Position numbers and translations under genes: made by a program
The notes under the pieces: model-generated
The model's input: the letters and a program-made list of their open reading frames with translations, nothing else
Database searches by the model: none
What the model was told of the DNA's origin: nothing
Shown: in pieces, positions 6,976-14,749 of the stretch
How the letters are laid out: the number at the start of each line of letters is the position of its first letter
Numbering within the stretch: the first letter of the stretch is position 1
NCBI GenBank assembly: GCA_022562655.1
Contig: JADFOU010000005.1
Span: forward strand, 1 to 20,912
DNA: 20,912 nucleotides
Direction of reading: 5' to 3'
Source of the DNA: a candidate division TA06 bacterium
GTDB taxonomy: Bacteria > Hydrothermota > DG-26 > E44-bin18 > JADFOU01

Positions 6976-7329
6976 ATGATCACCTTAACGGAAAATGCAG
7001 TCGCCAAGGTGAAGGACATGATGAAGGAACAGGAGTTGCACGATCACGGCATTCGATTCTTTATCTCTCAGGGAGGTTGTTCCGATACCGGAACTGCATA
7101 CCAGTACGGGATGTCTCTCGAACCCGAGCCACAGGCCGGGGACGAGGTGTTGGAACAGCATGGGTTGAAAGTCTTCGTAGACAAAGATTCCATCACCTTT
7201 TTGGAAGGGATGGAGATCGACTACCAGGATGCCCATCTGGGGATGGGATTCGTGATGAGAAACCCCAATGCCGTCCACACCTGTGGTTGTGGCAAGACCT
7301 TCACCCCGAAGGAAGAGACGGCCGATTAA
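6976..7329 (+). CDS. A-type Fe-S carrier (IscA/SufA/ErpA family)
   Basis: A 117-residue HesB/IscA-fold protein. The three conserved cysteines are visible: Cys35 in SQGGCSDTG, and Cys99 and Cys101 in HTCGCGKTF near the C-terminus. Between them are the family's FxDKDSITFLEGMEIDY and MGFVMRNPNA segments. Such proteins bind Fe or [2Fe-2S]/[4Fe-4S] clusters and pass them from the scaffold to target apoproteins. It starts 7 bases after a good GGAGGAG site and shares a transcript with the Mrp-type ATPase 40 bases downstream. Position at the head of a suf locus fits SufA or ErpA, but the sequence alone does not separate these subfamilies, so no symbol is given. Confidence 0.9.
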   Translation: MITLTENAVAKVKDMMKEQELHDHGIRFFISQGGCSDTGTAYQYGMSLEPEPQAGDEVLEQHGLKVFVDKDSITFLEGMEIDYQDAHLGMGFVMRNPNAVHTCGCGKTFTPKEETAD

Positions 7330-7369
7330 TGGACTCACCAAAGAGTCTAATTCGTCCTTGTGAAAAGAT

Positions 7370-8809
7370 ATGGTTGAAGTGACGACGACCCAAGACGCAA
7401 TCCTCAATGCCCTCAAGCAGGTCAAGGATCCGGATCTCGGACGGGACATCGTTTCCTTGGGATTTGTCAAGGAGGTGAAGGCCTCCGGGGAGAATATCTC
7501 CTTGACTATCGAATTGACGACGCCGGCCTGTCCTGTGCGAGAGCAGATGAAGGAGGAGGCACGCCGCGCTGTGCTGTCGTTACCCGGTATCCAAAATGTA
7601 GAAATTCAGATGACGTCCCGAGTGCGCGCAACCCAGTCGGAATCCGCCTCCCTGGCCGAAGGTCAGGCAGGGAAGACGGGCTCGGCAGGCGGAGTCAATT
7701 TGGTTCCGCAGGTGAAGAACATCATCCCCATCGCCAGTGGTAAGGGAGGCGTAGGGAAATCGACAGTCAGTGCGAACTTGGCAGTGGCCCTTTCGCAGTT
7801 GGGGGCGAGGGTCGGCCTGGCGGACATGGATGTCTATGGGCCAAGCATTCCGACCCTCATGGGTGCCCTTGATGCACCAGCCCAAGAGGACGGAAAGATC
7901 ATCCCGATTGTTGCCTACGGCGTGAAGATCATCTCTATGGGTTTCTTCGTCCCCAAGGACACCGCGGTCATCTGGCGTGGCCCGATGTTGAGCAAGACTG
8001 TCGAACAGTTCCTCGGCGCTGTCCAGTGGGGCGAACTCGATTATCTGGTGGTCGACCTCCCGCCGGGCACAGGTGACGTGCAATTGAGCTTGTGCCAGAA
8101 GGTCCCGTTGACTGGCGCGGCGATCGTTTCTACTCCTCAAGATGTCGCACTCAATGTTGCCGAGAAGGCAATGATCATGTTCGACAAACTGCGCACGCCG
8201 GTGCTGGGGATCATCGAGAACATGAGTGGTTTCGTCTGCACACACTGCGGCCAGCGCGAGGAGATCTTTGGAAGCGGTGGCGTCCGCCGCTACTGCCTGG
8301 ACCACGATCTTCCGTTCCTGGGCGAGATCCCCCTCTCGACCGACATCCGCACCTCGTCAGACTCGGGCTTACCCATTGTCGATTCGGCTCCCGACTCGGC
8401 CTCGGCGAAGGCGTTCCTCATGGTTGCAAAGAACCTGGCTGCCCAGGTCAGCATCAAGACCTCAGGTGCCGAAGAGCAGACCGACCGCCCCGAGCCGAAG
8501 GAGTTTACCCAACCTTCTAAGGAGGTAATACGCATCCTGTGGAAGGACGGACATGAGAGCCTCTACCCGGCCCGCCACCTGCGCCTCAACTGCAGTTGCG
8601 CTGGTTGCATTGATGAGATGTCGGGGAAGAAACGGTTGCGCGATGAGGCGGTTCCCAAGGATGTGTATCCCCTCTCGACCAACCCCGTGGGCCGCTACGC
8701 CTACCAAATCCACTGGAGTGACGGTCACAGGACTGGCATCTACACCTTTGAACACCTTCGGGGACTGTGCCAATGCGAGAAATGCAAAAAAGAATCAATG
8801 CAAAATTAA
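7370..8809 (+). CDS. DUF59-Mrp/NBP35-DUF971 fusion, Fe-S carrier ATPase
   Basis: A 479-residue three-domain protein. Residues 8-85 are a MIP18/DUF59 domain (DPDLGRDIVSLGFV, TTPACPVREQ). Residues 115-360 are a Mrp/ApbC P-loop ATPase with GKGGVGKST (124-132), VDLPPGTGDV and the cluster-binding pair Cys290-x2-Cys293. Residues 384-472 match DUF971 (GBBH-like N-terminal domain), carrying CSCAGC (408-413) and CQCEKC (467-472). Mrp/ApbC dimers hold a bridging [4Fe-4S] cluster and load it into client enzymes; the DUF59 part is the same fold as SufT in this locus. The two Cys-rich motifs may bind zinc or a further cluster. The last three codons and the stop come from the repeat at 8797-8877. Only a weak ribosome-binding site is visible. 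Codon use looks richer in CGC and GCG than in the ABC or sufS genes. Confidence 0.9.
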   Translation: MVEVTTTQDAILNALKQVKDPDLGRDIVSLGFVKEVKASGENISLTIELTTPACPVREQMKEEARRAVLSLPGIQNVEIQMTSRVRATQSESASLAEGQAGKTGSAGGVNLVPQVKNIIPIASGKGGVGKSTVSANLAVALSQLGARVGLADMDVYGPSIPTLMGALDAPAQEDGKIIPIVAYGVKIISMGFFVPKDTAVIWRGPMLSKTVEQFLGAVQWGELDYLVVDLPPGTGDVQLSLCQKVPLTGAAIVSTPQDVALNVAEKAMIMFDKLRTPVLGIIENMSGFVCTHCGQREEIFGSGGVRRYCLDHDLPFLGEIPLSTDIRTSSDSGLPIVDSAPDSASAKAFLMVAKNLAAQVSIKTSGAEEQTDRPEPKEFTQPSKEVIRILWKDGHESLYPARHLRLNCSCAGCIDEMSGKKRLRDEAVPKDVYPLSTNPVGRYAYQIHWSDGHRTGIYTFEHLRGLCQCEKCKKESMQN

Positions 8810-8877
8810 CAATCAGCAATTCAAAACTATCAATTTGAAATAATAATATACTAATTTTGAAATGCTAATTTTGCATT
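8797..8877. repeat. AT-rich element with 12-bp terminal inverted repeats, copy 1
   Basis: AATGCAAAATTA (8797-8808) is exactly inverted at 8866-8877 (TAATTTTGCATT). The inner sequence (AAAACTATCA, CTAATTTTGA) is shared with copy 2 at 18406-18478. It overlaps the last codons and stop of the upstream gene and ends 28 bases before the sufB ATG. Confidence 0.85.
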
Positions 8878-8904
8878 GAATATGTCCTTTCAAAGGAGGA
8901 GACA

Positions 8905-10362
<1,458 letters not shown>

Positions 10363-10372
10363 AAAACAGACG

Positions 10373-10451
10373 ATAGACCATAGACTTTAGACTATGGACT
10401 TAGAATTGAAGAGGATTACTCAAGTCTAATGTCTAAAGTCCAAAGTCCGAC
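10373..10451. repeat. Palindromic intergenic repeat (ATAGACC/GTCTAAAG family), copy 1
   Basis: It fills the sufB-sufC gap. ATAGACCATAGAC (10373-10385) and GTCTAAAGTCCAAA (10431-10444) recur in copy 2 (19128-19183). The arms are mutually complementary (GGTCTATGGTC-like against TAGACTTTAGAC), giving an imperfect hairpin. It leaves only five bases before the sufC ATG and no visible Shine-Dalgarno. Confidence 0.8.
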
Positions 10452-10456
10452 TTCCT

Positions 10457-11215
10457 ATGTTAGAAATCAAAAATCTCCATGCCAAGGTGGATAGTTTTGA
10501 GATCCTCAAAGGCGTTGACCTTGAGGTGAATGCTGGCGAGGTCCACTCCATCATGGGTCCCAACGCCTCGGGGAAAAGCACCCTGGCGCAGGTCCTGACC
10601 GGTCGGGAGACCTACAAGGTCACCGCCGGGGAAATCCTCTATGAGGGGAAAAATCTGCTGGATATGACGCCAGAGGTACGCGCCTGTGAAGGGGTCTTCA
10701 TGGCCTTCCAGTACCCGGTTGAGATCCCTGGTGTCGGGAGTGCCTACTTCCTCAAGGCAGCTCTTAATGCCATCCGAAAACACCACGGCATCGAGGAGAT
10801 CGATGCTATGGACTTCCTCGCCCTGGCCAAAGAGAAGATGAAACTCCTGAACATAGATGAGAAGCTCCTCAATCGCTCGATCAATGAGGGCTTCTCAGGG
10901 GGTGAGAAGAAGCGGAACGAGATCTTCCAGATGGCGATATTGGAGCCGAAGCTCTGCATCATGGACGAGACTGATTCCGGTTTGGACATCGACGCCATGA
11001 AAGTCGTGGCTAAGGGTGTTAATGCCCTGCGCAGTCCGGAGCGTGCCATCATCATCATCACCCACTACCAGCGGCTTCTCAAATACATCGTCCCCGACTT
11101 TGTCCATGTGCTGGTAGACGGACGGATCGTCAAGTCGGGCGGCAAGGATCTGGCGCTGGAGTTGGAGGATAAGGGGTATGCCTGGGTGGAAGAGGAGGCG
11201 GTGAAATCCAAGTAG
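10457..11215 (+). CDS. sufC: SufC, ATPase of the SufBCD complex
   Basis: A 252-residue soluble ABC-type ATPase with Walker A GPNASGKST (33-41), the SufC-typical signature FSGGEKKRNEI, Walker B CIMDETDSGLD and the ITHYQRLL H-loop. It drives conformational change in SufB-SufD during cluster assembly. The ATG at 10457 is chosen because the frame begins MLEIKNLHAKVD, the usual SufC start. No ribosome-binding site is seen, because the 10373-10451 repeat runs right up to it. The stop codon is part of a TAGCAGTTGGTAGTAG word that begins the next gap. Confidence 0.96.
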   Translation: MLEIKNLHAKVDSFEILKGVDLEVNAGEVHSIMGPNASGKSTLAQVLTGRETYKVTAGEILYEGKNLLDMTPEVRACEGVFMAFQYPVEIPGVGSAYFLKAALNAIRKHHGIEEIDAMDFLALAKEKMKLLNIDEKLLNRSINEGFSGGEKKRNEIFQMAILEPKLCIMDETDSGLDIDAMKVVAKGVNALRSPERAIIIITHYQRLLKYIVPDFVHVLVDGRIVKSGGKDLALELEDKGYAWVEEEAVKSK

Positions 11216-11265
11216 CAGTTGGTAGTAGTAGGAAAGGTGTTGTTGCGGAGGCAATGAGGTAGAGG

Positions 11266-11415
11266 ATGATTATACGAGTTGTGATCGAACCGGATGAAGA
11301 TTTCTTTGTCGCCTATTGTCCTGAACTTCGTGGGTGTGTAACTTATGATAGAACTGAGAAAGAGGCTCTCGCGAATGCAAAAGAGGCGATCGAACTCTAT
11401 TTGCGGCCTCTATAA
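11266..11415 (+). CDS. Orphan HicB-like (UPF0150) small protein inside the suf operon
   Basis: A 49-residue ORF, MIIRVVIEPDED...YCPELRGCVTYDRT..EALANAKEAIELYL, matching the partial RNase-H-like fold of HicB-like antitoxins and UPF0150 proteins. It lacks the C-terminal DNA-binding extension of full HicB, and no HicA-type (mRNA interferase) gene lies next to it. A purine-rich GAGGTAGAGG precedes the ATG. Its TAA overlaps the sufD ATG at 11415 (TAATG), so the two are probably translationally coupled. It could be a relic, an antitoxin for a distant HicA, or a small regulator of SufD; sequence does not decide. UPF0150 orphans are widespread, so the family call is firmer than any function. Confidence 0.8.
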   Translation: MIIRVVIEPDEDFFVAYCPELRGCVTYDRTEKEALANAKEAIELYLRPL

Positions 11416-12752
11416 TGGTTATGACAGAAGTCAAAGAGAATTACTTAGAGCGCTTTGAGCAGTTCAGAAAGGTCGTTGCCAAGAACGGTCAGGGGTGGTT
11501 GTGTCCAACCCGTCAGGCGGCGATGGAGAGGTTTTCCGAACTGGGGTTCCCCACCCCCCGGGATGAGGACTGGAGGTTCACCAGCGTTGCTCCGATCGCC
11601 CGAACTCCCTTCCAACTCCCCCAGGATGGCCGTGTTGAACTGACATCCCAAGAGATCGAGCCCTTTACATTCCCGGGCTTGGCCTGTAGCCAGATTGTCC
11701 TTATCAACGGCCGATATTCTCCGGAACTTTCCTCCCTGCGGCCGTTGCCGAAGGGTGTGAAGGTGGCAAGTCTCGCCCAAGTCCTTATGGGTGATCGGGA
11801 CTCCCTCGAGGTCCATCTTGCCCGCTATGCCGACTATCAAAATGACGCCTTTACCGCCCTCAATACCGCCTTTATGGATGACGGGGTATTCGTTCACATT
11901 CCAAAGGGGACGGTCCTCCAGGACCCGATCCATCTCCTCTATCTCACGACTCCCATCGGTGATCCGACCATCATTCATCCCCGCAACTTGATTGTGGCAG
12001 AGGAGGACTGTGAGGCGACCCTCGTAGAGAGTCATGCTTCCCTAAGAGACGGGGTCTATTTCTCGAATGGGGTTACGGAAGTGGTGGTGGGTGAGAACAG
12101 CATCCTAACCCACTATATGATCGAACGGGAGAGCCAGGAGGCCTTCAATGTCTCCACCCTTCGGATTGAGCAGGGTCGGAACACTAACTTCACCTCCCAC
12201 TCAGTGCTCCTGGGCGGAGCACTGGTGCGGAACAACATCCATCCGGTCCTTGCCGGTGAGGGCTCTACCCTCCTGATCAACTGCCTCTATATGGGGACCG
12301 GTAAGCAGCACTTGGACAACTACATGAAGGTGGAACACGCCAGCCCCCACTGTGACAGCCGGCAGCTTTACAAGGGTATTCTCGCCGGTAAGTCGAGAGG
12401 TGTCTTCCACGGTCGGATCGTGGTCCACAAGGACGCCCAGAAGACCGATGCAAAACAGAGCAACAAAAACCTCCTCCTCGACGAAGGTCAGATTGACAGC
12501 AAACCCCAGTTGGAAATTTACGCCGACGATGTAAAGTGTACCCACGGTGCGACCACCGGTCAGTTAGACGAGAATGGGATCTTCTACCTGCGCTCCCGGG
12601 GTATCGATGAGGAATCGGCAAGGGCCATTTTACTCTATGCCTTCGCCGGCGAGAGTCTCCAGCGGATGGAGGTCGAGCCGATCCGGAAACACCTGGAATC
12701 TCTCGTATCGGAATGGATATCTCAGCGAAAACTGTTAGAAAACTCAAAATGA
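11415..12752 (+). CDS. sufD: SufD, SufBCD complex subunit
   Basis: A 445-residue SufD. It has an N-terminal helical part (ATG 11415 or 11421, PRDEDWRFTSVAPI), the beta-helix core (TALNTAFMDDGVFVHIPKGT) and the conserved C-terminal KCTHGATTGQLDENGIFYLRSRGI. His in KCTHGAT corresponds to E. coli SufD His360, which faces SufB Cys405 at the proposed assembly site. The start at 11415 overlaps the stop of the HicB-like gene by one base. The 3' end runs into AT-rich sequence (AAACTCAAAATGAAAAATGAG) and then the GCAGTTGCAGT repeat. It is expected to act with SufB and SufC in de novo cluster formation and iron entry. Confidence 0.95.
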   Translation: MVMTEVKENYLERFEQFRKVVAKNGQGWLCPTRQAAMERFSELGFPTPRDEDWRFTSVAPIARTPFQLPQDGRVELTSQEIEPFTFPGLACSQIVLINGRYSPELSSLRPLPKGVKVASLAQVLMGDRDSLEVHLARYADYQNDAFTALNTAFMDDGVFVHIPKGTVLQDPIHLLYLTTPIGDPTIIHPRNLIVAEEDCEATLVESHASLRDGVYFSNGVTEVVVGENSILTHYMIERESQEAFNVSTLRIEQGRNTNFTSHSVLLGGALVRNNIHPVLAGEGSTLLINCLYMGTGKQHLDNYMKVEHASPHCDSRQLYKGILAGKSRGVFHGRIVVHKDAQKTDAKQSNKNLLLDEGQIDSKPQLEIYADDVKCTHGATTGQLDENGIFYLRSRGIDEESARAILLYAFAGESLQRMEVEPIRKHLESLVSEWISQRKLLENSK

Positions 12753-12770
12753 AAAATGAGAAATTTCATT

Positions 12771-12818
12771 GGCAGTTAGCAGTTGCAGTCAACTGCCACT
12801 GCTAACTGCTACTTGAAT
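12771..12818. repeat. Palindromic intergenic repeat (GCAGTTGCAGT family), copy 2
   Basis: It shares 26 identical bases (12777-12802) and a further 15 (12804-12818) with the element between the two ABC genes (3004-3068). It lies between sufD and the sufU-like gene and ends 17 bases before the ATG at 12836. Confidence 0.85.
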
Positions 12819-12835
12819 GAAGAGGTGTACGGCGA

Positions 12836-13288
12836 ATGTCTGCCCTGAGCGAACTCTATCAAGAAGTTATTTTAGATCATCATAAGAAGCCGCGTAACTT
12901 TTATAAGTTAAAAGGTGCGAATCGGTCAGCGGAAGGAGACAACCCTCTCTGCGGCGACCGAATATACGTTTATCTTCAGTTGGAAGACGGCGTCATTCGA
13001 GAGATCAGTTTCCAAGGCACGGGCTGTGCCATTTCCAGAGCCTCTGCCTCCTTGATGACTGCCAGCTTGAAAGGGAAGACCCAGGCCGAGGCGGAATCCC
13101 TGTTCAAAAAATTCCATCGTATGGTGACCCGAGGAGGAAACGGGAGCCTTGATCCTGCGGAGTTGGGTAAACTCGCCGTTTTTTCAGGCGTCTCCGAATT
13201 TCCAGTTCGGGTCAAATGTGCAACCTTAGCCTGGCACACCCTGCGTGCCGCCCTCAAAGGAAAAGAAGAGATTGTTTCGACAGAATAG
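12836..13288 (+). CDS. sufU: SufU-like zinc sulfur-transfer protein (long form)
   Basis: A 150-residue U-type protein with Cys39 and Asp41 (NPLCGDR), Cys64 (GTGCAIS) and Cys128 (RVKCATLAW), the zinc/sulfur ligand set of B. subtilis SufU. It has the ~18-residue insert before the last Cys (GGNGSLDPAELGKLAVF) that distinguishes SufU from IscU. By family knowledge it accepts persulfide from SufS. Here SufS is not adjacent but about 1.5 kb downstream, past sufT and the regulator, while another shorter U-type protein is adjacent to SufS. AGAGGTG lies nine bases before the ATG. The gene is followed by a 135-base spacer beginning with a CACCGCAGAGACACAG word. Confidence 0.9.
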   Translation: MSALSELYQEVILDHHKKPRNFYKLKGANRSAEGDNPLCGDRIYVYLQLEDGVIREISFQGTGCAISRASASLMTASLKGKTQAEAESLFKKFHRMVTRGGNGSLDPAELGKLAVFSGVSEFPVRVKCATLAWHTLRAALKGKEEIVSTE

Positions 13289-13423
13289 GATGCACCGCAG
13301 AGACACAGCCGACGCAAAGAAGGAAAATAGTTGTTTGAAATTAGAAAATCGAAATTGGAATGATCAAGCTCTAAACCTCACAAGTCTGGAGAGAGTCAGT
13401 TTTTCAGATCGGAGTCCGAACCT

Positions 13424-13978
13424 ATGAAAACGAATGAATCCATTACTCTGAGCCGAGATTGTGAAGCGATCCAGATCCCCAGCGGCGAAAAAGCAATGCT
13501 TCCTGCGGGTACACAGGTAAAGATTATGCAGTCCCTCGGTGGAACCTACACCGTGACGACGGATCAGGGGAACTTGGTACGAATCTCGGGCAAAGATGGG
13601 GATGCCATCGGCATGGAAGTTGTTGAGGCATCCCAGACTGAAGTGTCTGCCATTACAGAGGAGACTGACCTCGTGAAATTGGTCTGGGACCAATTAAAGA
13701 CCCTCTATGATCCCGAAATCCCTGTCAACATTGTCGACCTCGGTCTCATCTATGCCTGTCGGGTAAACCCCTTGCCCACGGAAGGGAACAAGGTGGAAGT
13801 AGAGATGACGCTGACGGCACCTGGCTGCGGCATGGGCAATGTACTCAAGGCAGAGGCGGAAGACAAAATCCGGAGATTGCCGGGCGTCAAAGAAGTGGAT
13901 ATTAAAGTGGTTTTCGACCCACCCTGGGATCCGAGCAGGATGTCCGAGGCGGCGAAGCTGGAACTGGGATGGATGTGA
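13424..13978 (+). CDS. sufT: SufT, DUF59/MIP18-type Fe-S maturation factor
   Basis: A 184-residue protein that matches SufT. The N-terminal ~75 residues (CEAIQIPSGEKAMLPAGTQV..ITQSLGGTYTV-like) form the SufT-specific extension. Residues 80-184 are a DUF59 domain (LKTLYDPEIPVNIVDLGLIYACRV, TLTAPGCGMGNVL, VVFDPPWDPSRM). The Cys in APGCGMG is the conserved one. SufT is an auxiliary maturation factor used under high demand for Fe-S proteins. The ATG at 13424 follows a GGAG about eight bases upstream. It shares its fold with the N-terminal domain of the Mrp fusion at 7370, so the locus carries both a free and a fused version. Confidence 0.92.
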   Translation: MKTNESITLSRDCEAIQIPSGEKAMLPAGTQVKIMQSLGGTYTVTTDQGNLVRISGKDGDAIGMEVVEASQTEVSAITEETDLVKLVWDQLKTLYDPEIPVNIVDLGLIYACRVNPLPTEGNKVEVEMTLTAPGCGMGNVLKAEAEDKIRRLPGVKEVDIKVVFDPPWDPSRMSEAAKLELGWM

Positions 13979-14130
13979 GTTAGTTTAGAAAATAGAAATT
14001 GGTTGGAAGAAATTGGAAGTTCGTAATAGAGATTGGAAAAAGGAAATTGGATAGTCTGATTATATTTACCCAATTTCAAATCTCATATCTCCATAACCAA
14101 TATCAAATTTCGAAAAGCTAATTTCCAGTC
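13979..14130. repeat. AT-rich self-complementary repeat (AAATTGG/CCAATTT words)
   Basis: The left half repeats GAAATTGG-like words (GAAATTGGTTGG, GAAATTGGAAG, GGAAATTGG). The right half repeats the complement (CCCAATTTCAAATC, CCAATATCAAATTTC), so the spacer between sufT and the regulator can fold on itself. A shorter relative (GAAATTAGAAAATCGAAATTGG) is at about 13338-13359. Confidence 0.65.
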
Positions 14131-14142
14131 TTTGGGGGTTAG

Positions 14143-14592
14143 ATGGCTAAAAAAGAGATCCAGTCCGAATCAGATGTCACTTTACTCAGTGAGGCTCTGG
14201 CAGTCAAGGGGCAAAGGCTAACGGAGCAGAGGCTTGGGGTATATCAATACCTGATGAGTGTGAATACCCACCCCACGGCTGAGGAGGTTTACTTCGCCAT
14301 TAAAGATAGGATCTCAAAGGTGAGTCTTGCTACGGTTTACAATGCATTAGAGACCCTGGTCTCCTGCGGTCTTACCGCTAAACTTACCTTCAGCGGAGGC
14401 ATCTCTGCCCGATATGACTGGCGGACGGAACCCCATTCCCACACCCGCTGTATCCGTTGTGGGCAGATCCAGGACCTGAAGAGGATGGCGGCTCCAAAAC
14501 TCCTTGAAAAGATCAACCTCGATGGGTTCCGGGTGGTTGGGTGTAATATGGAACTGCTGGGATATTGTCCTTCCTGTGCCAAGATTGGTTAA
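14143..14592 (+). CDS. PerR-like Fur-family metalloregulator
   Basis: A 149-residue Fur-family repressor with winged helix (RLTEQRLGVYQYL, HPTAEEVYFAI, SLATVYNALETL) and dimerisation domain. Structural zinc ligands are Cys103, Cys106, Cys142 and Cys145. Putative regulatory-site residues are His43, Asp92, His98, His100 and Asp111. This matches B. subtilis PerR (His37, Asp85, His91, His93, Asp104) with nearly constant spacing, and having Asp in place of Glu at the last position is the PerR rather than Fur signature. In PerR two of these His are oxidised by peroxide via bound Fe(II), relieving repression. Location between sufT and sufS suggests it regulates this locus. Its TAA is part of a GGTTAAATGG repeat. 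The ATG follows GGGGGT five bases upstream. Confidence 0.87.
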   Translation: MAKKEIQSESDVTLLSEALAVKGQRLTEQRLGVYQYLMSVNTHPTAEEVYFAIKDRISKVSLATVYNALETLVSCGLTAKLTFSGGISARYDWRTEPHSHTRCIRCGQIQDLKRMAAPKLLEKINLDGFRVVGCNMELLGYCPSCAKIG

Positions 14593-14728
14593 ATGGTTAA
14601 ATTTAACCGAATCCGCCTGCCGAGCCCGAACCTCTTCGCACTTCCCACGGCCAGGGAGGCGGGTTTCCGTTGTCCGCCTAAGGCGGACCAAATCCAAGTG
14701 TAGGAGAATCACCATTTAACTATTTAAC
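14587..14728. repeat. Composite palindromic spacer before sufS
   Basis: GGTTAAATGGTTAAA (14587-14601, also at 17953-17967) runs into the perfect palindrome GGTTAAATTTAACC (14595-14608). Inverted words CCATTTAACTATTTAAC occur at 14712-14728. Between them sits GTCCGCCT A AGGCGGAC (14672-14688), a second copy of the CCGCCTnAGGCGG palindrome of 1076-1094. The element supplies the regulator's stop codon. Confidence 0.75.
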
Positions 14729-14749
14729 TGCCTTATAAGAGGGGAAACC

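Noticed and set aside
11216..11414. HicA toxin gene to pair with the HicB-like ORF
   Set aside because: No HicA-like sequence is visible on either strand around it; the only frames nearby are sufC, the HicB-like ORF and sufD.
13245..13427. 60-codon frame between sufU and sufT
   Set aside because: It overlaps the end of sufU out of frame and runs through a word-repeat spacer with no conserved features.
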